Below the pieces are notes generated by a model, which did not search any database, was not told the DNA's origin, and saw nothing but the letters and a program-made list of their open reading frames with translations. The position numbers were made by a program, and so were the translations under genes. A stretch of 64,000 bases of DNA from CAVVNN01 sp963749605 (GTDB taxonomy: Bacteria > Actinomycetota > Thermoleophilia > Solirubrobacterales > 70-9): assembly GCA_963749605.1 (NCBI GenBank), contig CAVVNN010000002.1, positions 930,001-994,000 on the forward strand, read 5' to 3'. Of this stretch, positions 7,614 through 16,435 are shown piece after piece. Within the stretch, counting starts at the first letter, position 1. Each line of letters starts with the position of its first letter.

Positions 7614-9026
7614 TCAGCCGACGGTGACGCCGGGGACCTGGAAGCGGCCGGCGCTGCTGTCGGGGCTCGCGGTCTCGGCGATGCGCGCCTCCAGCGCCAG
7701 CTCCTTCTCGAAGTCGGCGGCCTCGCCGTGCTGGAAGGAGACGTCTTTGCCCTCGAGCAGCTCGATGAAGATCTCGACGAAGCGGGCGTCGAGCTGGGCG
7801 CCGGCGACGCGGCGCAGCTCCTGCATCGCCTCGTAGGAAGAGGTGGGCGAGCGGTAGGAGTCGCGGGCGGTCATCACGTCGTAGGTGTCCGCCACCGAGA
7901 TGATCCGCGCCAGCTCGGGGATCTCGTCGCCGGCCAGTCCGCGCGGGTAGCCCTTGCCGTCGATCCGCTCGTGGTGGGCGAGGATGATCTCGGCGACCGG
8001 GCCGTAGCCGTCCAGCGAAGAGACCACCCGCGCGCCCTGCTGGGGGTGGCGGCGGATCAGCATCCAGTCCTCGTCGGTCAGCGGCACGTTCGCCTTGAGG
8101 ATGCGGTCGGGGAGGATGAACTTGCCGATGTCGTGCAGCAGCGCCGCGATGTGGACCAGCTCCTCCTCCCGCTGCGAGTAGCCGGCCCGCTGCGCGATCG
8201 CCCGCGAGTAGCGCGCCACCGCGGCGCTGTGCCGCGCGGTCATCTGGTCCCGCAGGTCGAGCGTGCGCAGCATCGCGCTCAACATCCCCACCTGGAAGCT
8301 GGCGAGCTGCTTGCCGCGGCGCTCGAGCTCCTCGGCCCGCTCCTGGGAGACGAGCAGGGCGCCGAGCAGGTACTGGAAGGTCACCAGGACCACGCCGAAC
8401 AGGGCGATGCTCCCCAGCCCGACGTGCACGTAGAGGTAGGCGATGCCGACGGCCATCAGGGCGGCTGCGAGCTCGGAGGGCAGCACCGGGATAAAGGCGG
8501 TGCGGACCCTGCTGAGGAAGGAGCTGCGCTCCAGGTAGCAGGAGTAGGAGGCGATCATCGTGAAGTTGATCGCCAGGGCGAGCCCGAAGACGGCGAGGAT
8601 GAGCGCGTAGAAGGCCGGCTGGAGTCGGGAGATGTCGGCGCTCGTGATCACCCAGTGGAAGGCGAGGCCCGCCGACGAGGGGGAAGGTCGCGAAGGTGAC
8701 GACAGTTGTTGAGGAAGTAATGCGCGGCTTCCCGACAGCGCGAACCAGCCGGCGCAGATCGTCAGCACGCCGATCAGCGCAGCCGGCGGGCCGCCGAGGA
8801 AGACCATCGCCGAGCACCATCGGCAGGAAGCTGCCGGAGAGCTTCAGCTTCGACGTGGTGGTGATCGCCGTCAGGTCGCTGAAGACCGAGAAGGCGAGCA
8901 GGATCCCGAACAGAGGCGAGATCCCAGTCGGCGGTGTCGGCGGTCAGGACCGCCACCGCGACAGACCACGGCCAGACCGGCGACCTGCGCGGCAATGATC
9001 AGCTTGCTTGGGCGGTTGCTAGCCAT
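7614..9026 (-). pseudogene. membrane HD-GYP phosphodiesterase, 5' half disrupted by frameshifts
   Basis: The intact 3' part (continuous frame up to 8807) encodes membrane helices, a coiled linker, and an HD-GYP domain with LLHDIGK, HHERIDGKGYPRGL and VADTYDVMT. Such proteins hydrolyse cyclic di-GMP. The natural start appears to be ATG 9026 (MASNRPSKLIIAAQVAGLAV), but between 9026 and about 8680 sensible protein jumps frame several times. I see an extra four bases near 8960, a two-base loss near 8925, an extra base near 8812, and two or more shifts at about 8690-8745. Joined, the pieces read as a 6-8 helix N-terminal sensor (ILLAFSVFSDLTAITTTSK, FLPMVLAMVFLGG). Either the sensor domain has decayed or the stretch is badly sequenced; a truncated protein from 8807 could still be made. 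Confidence 0.75.
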
Positions 9027-9522
9027 GGACTGACCGGACTGGCGCTCCACGCCAACCGTCTTGGACAGGGATTCCGCGAGAGGCGGCGGTTCCCTGCGCC
9101 AAGGGTTCGCAACCTTGATGCGCATTGCACATGGGCCCTTGAAATTACCCTCATGTGAAGCGCCTTACAAGCAGGCGCAGCCATATGACCGTTACCGTGC
9201 AAAGGCACGGATCTGGCCACACGGAGAGACAAGGTTCGTGCCGATCCGACCCCGAAAACACGAAAGGCGCCGACCTGGGCGCCCTTCGATACTGGCACGA
9301 ACGCTACCTGCTCCGTTCGCGTTGAAGTCTTTGAAGATCTAGTGGCGCCAGACCATGCTTTTTTCCCTTCTCTTGAGAAATGAAGCCCTCAGATGCGGTA
9401 ATCCGCGATCTGAAACTCGTGAACTCATGAAATACCTGGCAACTTTGTAGCACAGCTTGGCGGAAACTTGTGCATCTGCAGGAAAACTTGTGCAGAAATG
9501 CGAGTAGCACCCACGGCCACCC
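9027..9522. other. 496-base intergenic region, AT-richer than surroundings
   Basis: No credible gene is seen between the divergent HD-GYP and MFS genes. It holds a perfect hairpin CCGTGC-AAAG-GCACGG (9195-9210). GGCAC and GGATC at 9204-9213 recur as complementary GTGCC and GATCC at about 9239-9248, in the order expected of a pseudoknot. A second hairpin is formed by GGCGCC and GGCGCC around 9267-9283, followed by CTT. An A/T-rich stretch runs from about 9320 to 9500. This is a plausible double promoter region with leader RNA structure, but no known riboswitch was recognised. Confidence 0.4.
9462..9494 (+). repeat. direct repeat upstream of the MFS/peptide-transporter operon
   Basis: GGAAACTTGTGCA (9462-9474) recurs as GGAAAACTTGTGCA (9481-9494), spaced 19 bases start to start (about two helical turns), ending 28 bases before the MFS start codon. 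The spacing suits tandem binding by a regulator on one DNA face. Confidence 0.5.
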
Positions 9523-10831
9523 ATGCGTAGCCCACGCCTGAGCGACCCCCTGCGCCGGCCCGTCTTCCGCCGGCTCGCGACGACCTACGCGGTCAACGAG
9601 CTGGGCGACTGGATGGGGATCGTCGCCCTCTCGATCCTCGTCTTCGACCGCACCGGCAGCGCTCTGGCGACCACCGGACTCTTCCTCGGCTCTCGCTTCC
9701 TTCCCGCCCTACTCGCCCCGGTGGTCGTCGCCAAGGTCGAGCAGCCGCCGCCGCGCTTCGCGCTGCCGGTCATCTACTGCGGCGAGGCGGCGACCTTCGG
9801 CGGGTTGGCGCTGCTTGCCTCTCACTTCTCGCTCGCGGGGGCGATCGCCCTGGCGACGATCGACGGGACGCTGGCGCTGGCCGGCCGGTCCCTGACCCGC
9901 GCCGTGGTCGCGGCCCTGCTGGAGCCGGCGGGAGAGCTGCGCGCCGGCAACGCGGTGCTCAACGTCGCCTTCACCGGCGGCGCCGCGATCGGCCCCGGCC
10001 TCGCCGGCCTCGTCGTCGCCGGCTTTCGGCGTCCAGACCGCGCTGCTGCTGGACGCAGTCTCCTTCTACATCGTCGGCTGGATCCTGATCACCGCCGGCC
10101 CGCTCCCCCACGTCGAGCCCGACCCCGGCCGCCTGCGCGAGCGGGTCCGCGCCGGCCTCGGCTACATCCGCCGGGAGGCGACGCTGCGGCGGCTGCTGAT
10201 CGCCCAGGGCGCCGCCTTCGTCTTCTTCGCCGCGGTGATCCCGATCGAGGTGATCTACGCCAAGCAGACCCTCGGCGCCAGCGACTCGGGCTACGGCCTG
10301 CTGCTCGCAAGCTGGGGTGTGGGGATGGTCCTCGGCAGCATCGTCTTCGCCGCGGTGCGCCGGGCGCCGCTGCCAGTTCTGCTCTTCCTCAGCACCGTCG
10401 CCATCGGCGCCAGCTATCTGGGGCTTGCCGCCGCCCCCACCCTGGCGGTCGCCTGCGGGGCCTCGGTCGTCGGCGGCGCCGGCAACGGCGTGCAATGGGT
10501 GGCCGTCGTCAGCGCCGTGCAGGAGCTGACGATGGAGGGAATGCAGGCCCGGGTGATGAGCGTGCTCGAGTCGATCGGCGCCGCCATGCCCGGCATCGGC
10601 TTCCTGCTCGGCGGCCTGATCGCCACCGGCGCGAACCCCCGCGCGACCTTTCTCTTCGCCGGGATCGGGGTCCTCGCCATCACGGCGGTCGCGGTTCCCG
10701 TCCTTGGGACGAAATGGCCTGAGCGCACCGCTGCATCCGAGCCAAGTACCCTTGACGCGGACCGCGACGTTGTGCTGGAGTTGATCGCGGGGAGCAGGTC
10801 CATCCAGTCGAACCGGGAGGTCCGGAGTTGA
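9523..10831 (+). CDS. MFS transporter, MFS_3-like (one frameshift)
   Basis: From ATG 9523 the protein reads as an MFS exporter of the macrolide-efflux (MFS_3) type: VFRRLATTYAVNELGDWMG, ILVFDRTGSALATTGLFLG, and INVAFTGGAAIGPGLAGLV-like helix 5. At 10024-10026 (GGCTTTCGGC) an extra T throws the frame. Removing it continues as GVQTALLLDAVSFYIVGWIL and runs through the second six helices (VIPIEVIYAKQTLGASDSGYG, MPGIGFLLGGLIATG) to TGA 10829-10831. The combined length is about 436 residues, normal for the family. The stop overlaps the TTG start of the peptide-binding lipoprotein, so this gene seems to head the transporter operon. Confidence 0.78.
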
Positions 10832-12456
10832 AGAAGCTCGGTGTGGCCGTTGCGGTGGTAGGGGTTTTTGCAGCGCTGGCGACCGGGCTGGCAGCCTGCG
10901 GCGGCAGCTCCGGCAAGGAGGGCGGGACACTGACCGGCAGCTACGCCTCCTTCCCCGACTACCTCGACCCGGCGCTCTCCTACACCGCCGAAGGCTGGAC
11001 GGCGATGTACGACACCTACATCCCGCTGCTCACCTATGCCCATGCCAGCGGCGAGGCGGGCAGCCAAGTCATCCCCGGCCTCGCCGAGAGCCTGCCCAAG
11101 GTCAGCAACGGCGGCAAGACCTACACGCTCTTCCTGCGCAAGGGCCTCAAGTACTCCGACGGCACCCCGATCAAGGCTTCCGACTTCCCCTTCGCGGTCG
11201 AAAGGATGTTCAGGCTCAACTCCCCCGGCACGCCCTTCTACAGCACGATCGTCGGCGCAGAAAAGTTCAGCGAAACCAAAAAGGGGCCGATCGAAGGGAT
11301 CAAGGCGAACGACGAGACCGGCGAAATCGTCATCAACCTGGTCAAGCCGCGCGGCACCTTCAACAACGAGCTCGCCCTGATGTTCGTGGCGCCGCTGCCG
11401 CAGGACACCCCGATCAAGAGCCAGACCGCAGACCCGCCGCCGGCGAGCGGGCCGTACGAGATCGTCAAGTCCGATCCGGGCCGCGGCTGGAGCTACGCGC
11501 GCAACCCGCAATGGGCGAAGACGGACGGCAAGCTGATGCCGGAAATCCCCAGTGGGCACGTCGACAAGATCGAGATCTCGGTGATCCGCAACGACGCGAC
11601 CCAGGTCAATGAACTGGAACAGGGCAAGACCGACTGGATGCAGGCTGCCCCGCCGCCGGACCTCTACCAGCAGGTCAAGAGCAAATACGAGGGCACTCAG
11701 TTCCGGGTCGAGCCGACGGTCAGTACCTACTACTTCTGGATGAACATGAAGAAGCCGCCCTTCAACGACCTCAGGGTGCGGGAAGCTGTCAACTACGCGC
11801 TCAACACCGAAGCGATGGAACGGATCTACACCGGCCAGCTGACTGCCACGCACCAGATCCTGCCGCCGGAGATGCCCGGCTACCAGAAGTTCGACCTCTA
11901 TCCGTACAACATGGCGAAGGCCAAGGCGCTGATCAAGGAAGCCAACCCCTCTGACCGCAACATCACCGTCTGGGGCGACAGCGAACCGGAAAACGGCGAA
12001 GCGACCCAGTACTACCAGAGCGTGCTCACGAAACTGGGTTTCAACGCCAAGCTGAAGGAAATCAACGCTGACAACTACTCGGCGATCATCGGCAACAAAA
12101 ACACGCCGGACCTCGACACCGGCTGGTACGACTGGTTCGAGGACTACCCGCATCCGAACGACTTCTTCCAGCCGCTGCTCGCCGGCGAAAGCATCCTGCC
12201 CGCCAACAACACGAACTTCTCCCAAACCGACATCCCGAAGCTGAACGCGCGACTGGCCAAACTCGGCGAAGAAACGCTGGGGCCGAAGCAGGAACGCGAA
12301 TACGCCGAAGTCGACAAGGAATTCATGGAAGAAGCGCCCTGGGTCCCCTACGGAACCCGAACGGAGTCGACCTTCGTCTCCAGCGCGATCGACCTCGGCA
12401 AGGTGATCTGGAACCCGACGTTCGAGGACGACCTGACGAGCTTCCAGTTCAAGTAG
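10828..12456 (+). CDS. ABC peptide/nickel-type substrate-binding lipoprotein (SBP family 5)
   Basis: 542 residues starting TTG 10828 (TTGA overlap with the MFS stop). The N terminus is a lipoprotein signal: KKLGVAVAVVGVFAALATG followed by lipobox LAAC, so it is tethered outside the membrane. Family-5 features follow: DYLDPALSYTAEGW, LPKVSNGGKTYTLFLRKGLKYSDGTPIKASDF (split motif), DLRVREAVNYALN and a C-terminal TDIPKLNARLAKL. It delivers oligopeptides or similar ligands to the permeases encoded next. GAA-rich Glu codons distinguish it slightly from its GAG-using neighbours, a possible sign of a different origin or expression class. Confidence 0.9.
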   Translation: MKKLGVAVAVVGVFAALATGLAACGGSSGKEGGTLTGSYASFPDYLDPALSYTAEGWTAMYDTYIPLLTYAHASGEAGSQVIPGLAESLPKVSNGGKTYTLFLRKGLKYSDGTPIKASDFPFAVERMFRLNSPGTPFYSTIVGAEKFSETKKGPIEGIKANDETGEIVINLVKPRGTFNNELALMFVAPLPQDTPIKSQTADPPPASGPYEIVKSDPGRGWSYARNPQWAKTDGKLMPEIPSGHVDKIEISVIRNDATQVNELEQGKTDWMQAAPPPDLYQQVKSKYEGTQFRVEPTVSTYYFWMNMKKPPFNDLRVREAVNYALNTEAMERIYTGQLTATHQILPPEMPGYQKFDLYPYNMAKAKALIKEANPSDRNITVWGDSEPENGEATQYYQSVLTKLGFNAKLKEINADNYSAIIGNKNTPDLDTGWYDWFEDYPHPNDFFQPLLAGESILPANNTNFSQTDIPKLNARLAKLGEETLGPKQEREYAEVDKEFMEEAPWVPYGTRTESTFVSSAIDLGKVIWNPTFEDDLTSFQFK

Positions 12457-12486
12457 GTAGACCGACCGCGTCTTCACAATAGGCGC

Positions 12487-13581
12487 GTGGCGCTGGAACC
12501 CAACGCCGAGCCGACGCTTCCCGCCGGGCCCGACGAGGGCTTCCCCCCCGCACCGGCGGGGGTGGCGATCACGGGCCGCAGCCCCTGGTACCTGGCCTAC
12601 AGGCGCCTGCGGCGCAACCGCGTGGCGCTCGCCTTCGGGGCGCTCTTCGTCCTGATCGTCGTCTTCGTGCTCGCCGCGCCGCTCTGGGCAAACGACGTCG
12701 CCCACACAGGGCCGAACGCGACGCACACGCTGGAGAAGATCACCGTCGACGGCGAGAAGCGCGACGTGGTCAACCCGGAAGGAAAGCCGACCGGCCCGGT
12801 CTGGTTCGGCGCCGGCGGCAAGTTCTTCCTCGGCGCCGACAGCCGCCTGGGGCGCGACGAGATGGTGCGGTTGATGTACGGCGGCCGCACCTCGCTCTTC
12901 ATCAGCATCGTCGCGGCGCTGCTGACGACCCTGCTGGCGACGGTCTTCGGACTGCTCGCCGCCTATTACCGAGGCTGGGTCGACCCGGTCGTCTCGCGCT
13001 CGATGGACGTTCTCTGGGCCTTCCCGGTCCTGCTGATCGCAATCGCGCTGGGCCTCGTCCTCGCCATCGGTGGCCTGCAGATCGGTCCGCTCCACATCTC
13101 CGGCGGCTCGATCTGGATCCCGATCCTGATCATCGGCGTCGTCTCGGTTCCCTACATGGCGCGGCCGCTGCGAGGCGAGGCGCTCTCGCTGCGCGAGAAG
13201 GAGTTCGTCGAGTCCGCGGTGGCCCAAGGCGCGGGTCCGGCACGGGTGATGTTCGGCGAGCTGCTGCCCAACCTCTGGTCGACGATCATCGTCTTCTCGG
13301 CCCTCAACGTCGCCAACAACCTGCTGCTCGAGTCGGCGCTCTCCTTCCTCGGCGTCGGCGTTCAGGCGCCCAACGCCTCCTGGGGCACGATGATCGCGAC
13401 GGGCCAGGACCTGATCACCAGCGCGCCGCTGCTGACGATCATCCCCGGCACGATGATCCTGCTCACGGTCCTCTCGCTGAACGTCTTCGGCGACGGCCTG
13501 CGTGACGCGCTCGACCCGCGCTCGAAGGTGCGGCTCGAGGCGCGCGCGGGAGTCGCCGAGCCGGAGGGAACAGCCGTCTGA
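12487..13581 (+). CDS. ABC peptide transporter permease, DppC-like
   Basis: 364 residues from GTG 12487. A cytoplasmic lead (to about residue 45) precedes the first helix LAFGALFVLIVVFVLAAPLW. A periplasmic insertion of about 70 residues contains FFLGADSRLGRDEMVRLMYGG, the OppC_N-type GTDxxGRD motif in variant form (GADSRLGRD). The BPD_transp_1 domain has helices LLTTLLATVFGLLAAYYRG and the EAA loop EFVESAVAQGAGPARVMFGE. The stop TGA overlaps the next start (TGATG at 13579-13583). The gene order here is C before B, the reverse of the common dppBC order. Confidence 0.9.
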   Translation: MALEPNAEPTLPAGPDEGFPPAPAGVAITGRSPWYLAYRRLRRNRVALAFGALFVLIVVFVLAAPLWANDVAHTGPNATHTLEKITVDGEKRDVVNPEGKPTGPVWFGAGGKFFLGADSRLGRDEMVRLMYGGRTSLFISIVAALLTTLLATVFGLLAAYYRGWVDPVVSRSMDVLWAFPVLLIAIALGLVLAIGGLQIGPLHISGGSIWIPILIIGVVSVPYMARPLRGEALSLREKEFVESAVAQGAGPARVMFGELLPNLWSTIIVFSALNVANNLLLESALSFLGVGVQAPNASWGTMIATGQDLITSAPLLTIIPGTMILLTVLSLNVFGDGLRDALDPRSKVRLEARAGVAEPEGTAV

Positions 13582-14537
13582 TGGGCCGCTTCATCCTCAG
13601 GCGCCTGGTCGGCATGGTGGCGGTGCTCTTCGCCGTCTCGGTGCTGACCTTCCTGATCTTCAACGTCATCCCCGATTCCGATCCGGCGCAGCGCATGGCC
13701 GGAAAGCGGGCAACGCCGGAACTCGTCGCCAGCATCACCAAGGAATGGGGCTTCGACGATTCGCTACCCGAGCAGTACCTGACGATGATGAAGAAGATCT
13801 TCAGCGGCGACGCGATCTCCTACGAAGGTCGGGAAAGCGTCGATGCGAAGATCGTCGAAGGGATCCCCGCGACCTTCTCCCTCTGCATCGGTGCGGCTGT
13901 GATCTGGATGTTCTTCGGCATCCTCTTCGGCTACCTCTCCGCCGTGCGGGCGGGCGGCTGGCTCGACCGGGCACTGACCATGCTCTCGGTCGCGGGCATC
14001 TCGATCCCGGTCTTCTGGCTTGCCGCGATCCTGCTCAACTACCTCGCCTACGAGAGCGGAATCTTCCCCTCGTATGGCTACGTCGAACTGACCAGCGATC
14101 CGTCCGAATGGGCAAGCCACCTGATCCTTCCCTGGATCACTCTCGCCATCCTCTCTGTGGGCTTCTACAGCCGCGTGTTGCGTTCGAGCATGCTCGACGT
14201 GATGAACGAGGACTACGTCCGGACCGCGCGAGCAAAGGGTCTGAGCGAGCGGCGCGTGATGTCGCGCCACGTGATGCGCAACTCGCTGATCCCCATTGTC
14301 ACCCTCTTCGGCCTCGATTTCGGCGCCCTGCTCGGCGGTGCGATCCTGATCGAAGCGGTCTTCAGCCTCGAAGGGATCGGCCAGTACACGGTCGAAGCGC
14401 TCGAACACCAGGATCTGCCGCCAATCATGGCCGTGACTCTGTTCGGCGCCTTCTTCGTAGTCCTCTTCAACGCCCTGGTCGACATCGCCTACGCCTACCT
14501 CGATCCGCGGATCAGACTCGAAGACTCGACGCAATGA
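13581..14537 (+). CDS. ABC peptide transporter permease, DppB-like
   Basis: 318 residues from ATG 13581. The DppB/OppB N-terminal motif FILRRLVGMVAVLFAVSVLTF is followed by the periplasmic section typical of this subunit and by six membrane helices. The EAA loop is DYVRTARAKGLSERRVMSRH, which contacts the ATPases. The C terminus reads AFFVVLFNALVDIAYAYLDPR, nearly invariant in the family. It overlaps dppC-like upstream and the ATPase gene downstream (ATGA), so the order is translationally coupled. Confidence 0.92.
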   Translation: MGRFILRRLVGMVAVLFAVSVLTFLIFNVIPDSDPAQRMAGKRATPELVASITKEWGFDDSLPEQYLTMMKKIFSGDAISYEGRESVDAKIVEGIPATFSLCIGAAVIWMFFGILFGYLSAVRAGGWLDRALTMLSVAGISIPVFWLAAILLNYLAYESGIFPSYGYVELTSDPSEWASHLILPWITLAILSVGFYSRVLRSSMLDVMNEDYVRTARAKGLSERRVMSRHVMRNSLIPIVTLFGLDFGALLGGAILIEAVFSLEGIGQYTVEALEHQDLPPIMAVTLFGAFFVVLFNALVDIAYAYLDPRIRLEDSTQ

Positions 14538-15568
14538 CCGAGCCACTGCTCTCCGTTCGCGACCTGCGCGTCGGCTTCGCCACCGAAGGCGGGCGCCTGC
14601 AAGCGGTCGACGGCGTCTCCTTCGACCTCGCCGCCGGAGAGGTGCTGGCGATCGTCGGCGAGTCGGGGTCGGGGAAGAGCGTCACCGCGCAGACGATCCT
14701 GGGATTGACCCGCTCGCCCAACGCGCGGATCGAGGGTTCGGTGCGGTTGCGCGACAAGGAGCTGATCGACGCCAGCGAGGCGGAGCTGCGCGACATTCGC
14801 GGCGAACGGGTCGCGATGGTCTTCCAGGACCCGATGACCTCCTTCAACCCCGTCTATCGGATCGGCAGCCAGATCGTCGAGGCGATCCGGGCGCATCGGA
14901 CGGAGACAAGCAAGAAGGACGCGCGCAAGCATGCGATCGAGCTGCTCGACTCCGTCGGCATCCCCAACGCCGCGCTGCGCGTCGACGACTACCCGCACGA
15001 ATTCTCCGGCGGGATGCGGCAGCGGGCGATGATCGCGATGGCGTTGGCCCTCAACCCGGACCTGCTGATCGCGGACGAGCCGACAACGGCGCTCGACGTC
15101 ACCGTGCAAGCCCAGATCCTGCGCCTGCTGGAGCGGCTGAACCGCGAGCGCGGGCTGGCGACCATCCTGATCACCCACGACCTCGGCGTCGTCGCCGAGA
15201 TAGCCGACCGGGTCCTGGTGATGTACGCCGGGCGGGTGGTCGAGGAGGGGACGCTCGACGAGATCTTCTACGACCCCCAGCACCCCTACACCTGGGGGCT
15301 GCTCGGCTCGATCGCCCGGCTCGATCGCCCGCGGCCGGAGCGGCTGCCGCAGATCGGCGGCGCGCCGCCGTCGCTGCTGCACCTGCCGCAGGGCTGCGCC
15401 TTCCGCCCCCGCTGCCCGCACGCCTTCGACCGCTGCCCGAAGCTGCCGGACCTGGCGGCGCGACTCGCCGAGGCGCCGGCGCACCGCGACCGCTGCTGGC
15501 TCGAGCCCGAGCGCAAGCGCGTGCTGCGCGAGGTCGAGGGACGGATCGGGCTGGAGGCGCCGGCGTGA
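14534..15568 (+). CDS. ABC peptide transporter ATPase, DppD-like
   Basis: 344 residues from ATG 14534, which overlaps the permease stop. Walker A GESGSGKS, Q-loop VFQDPMTSFNP, signature FSGGMRQR, Walker B LLIADEPTTALD and the switch His in LITHDLGVV are all present. The C terminus carries the oligopeptide-transporter extension with cysteines spaced as CAFRPRCPHAFDRC and a later Cys-Trp, as in DppD/DppF proteins. The extra frame upstream of 14534 is a shadow. It acts as one half of the ATPase heterodimer with the next gene product. Confidence 0.93.
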   Translation: MTEPLLSVRDLRVGFATEGGRLQAVDGVSFDLAAGEVLAIVGESGSGKSVTAQTILGLTRSPNARIEGSVRLRDKELIDASEAELRDIRGERVAMVFQDPMTSFNPVYRIGSQIVEAIRAHRTETSKKDARKHAIELLDSVGIPNAALRVDDYPHEFSGGMRQRAMIAMALALNPDLLIADEPTTALDVTVQAQILRLLERLNRERGLATILITHDLGVVAEIADRVLVMYAGRVVEEGTLDEIFYDPQHPYTWGLLGSIARLDRPRPERLPQIGGAPPSLLHLPQGCAFRPRCPHAFDRCPKLPDLAARLAEAPAHRDRCWLEPERKRVLREVEGRIGLEAPA

Positions 15569-16401
15569 GCGAGGCGCTGCTCGAAGCGACCGACCTGGTC
15601 AAGCACTTCCCGGTCAAGCGGGGGCTGCTGATCGACCGCGAGGTCGACCGGGTGCGTGCAGTGGATGGCGTCAGCCTCGCCGTCGACAGGGGAGAAACGC
15701 TGGGTCTGGTGGGCGAGTCGGGGAGCGGTAAGTCGACGCTCTGCCGCACCGTCCTGCAGCTGCTGGAGCCGACCTCGGGCTCGGTCCGCTTCGAGGGCGA
15801 GGAGATCACCGGCCTCTCGCGGCGGCGGATGCGGCCGTTCCGTCGTCAGATGCAGATGATCTTCCAGGACCCCTACGCCTCGCTCAACCCGCGCAAACGA
15901 GTCGGGCAGATCGTCGGCGACCCGTTGAAACTGCAGGGCGTCGCCTCAGGCGCCGAACTGCGCACCCAGGTGCAGGAGCTGCTGGAGCGGGTCGGCCTCT
16001 CCTCCGAGCACTACAACCGCTTCCCGCACGAGTTCTCCGGCGGGCAGCGCCAGCGGATCGGGATCGCCCGCGCGATCGCGCTGAAGCCGAAGCTGATCGT
16101 CGCCGACGAGCCGGTCTCCGCGCTCGACGTCTCGATCCAGGCCCAGATCGTCAACCTGCTCGACGACCTCCAGGACGAGCTCGACCTCACCTACCTCTTC
16201 GTCGCCCACGACATCGGCGTCGTCCGCCACATCTCCGACCGGATCGCGGTCATGCACGAGGGCAAGATCGTCGAGGAGGGCAGAGCCGACCAGGTCTGCG
16301 AGCACCCATCCCATTCGTACACGCGCACCCTGCTTGCCGCGGTCCCGATCCCAGACCCGCGCGAGAGCCGGGCGCGCCGCGTGCCCGCAAACCGGCCGTA
16401 G
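15565..16401 (+). CDS. ABC peptide transporter ATPase, DppF-like
   Basis: 278 residues from GTG 15565 (GTGA overlap). Walker A GESGSGKS, Q-loop IFQDPYASLNPRKRV, signature FSGGQRQR, Walker B LIVADEPVSALD and switch FVAHDIGVV are intact. The C-terminal oligopeptide extension is short (AAVPIPDPRESRARRVPANRP) and lacks the Cys cluster seen in the DppD-like partner. With the preceding genes it completes a full importer: binding lipoprotein, two permeases and two ATPases, apparently one transcript from the MFS gene onward. Confidence 0.92.
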   Translation: MSEALLEATDLVKHFPVKRGLLIDREVDRVRAVDGVSLAVDRGETLGLVGESGSGKSTLCRTVLQLLEPTSGSVRFEGEEITGLSRRRMRPFRRQMQMIFQDPYASLNPRKRVGQIVGDPLKLQGVASGAELRTQVQELLERVGLSSEHYNRFPHEFSGGQRQRIGIARAIALKPKLIVADEPVSALDVSIQAQIVNLLDDLQDELDLTYLFVAHDIGVVRHISDRIAVMHEGKIVEEGRADQVCEHPSHSYTRTLLAAVPIPDPRESRARRVPANRP

Positions 16402-16435
16402 CCGGCCGCGAGCGAGGCGGCACACTGTCCTGACG

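Noticed and set aside
9195..9250. c-di-GMP (GEMM) riboswitch upstream of the HD-GYP gene
   Set aside because: Hairpins are present but the conserved GEMM strings (such as CACGCACAGGGCAAACC) are absent on both strands.
10414..13227. 937-codon minus-strand frame over the peptide transporter
   Set aside because: Opposite strand of well-supported transporter genes with antisense-type composition; long open frames are common in GC-rich DNA.
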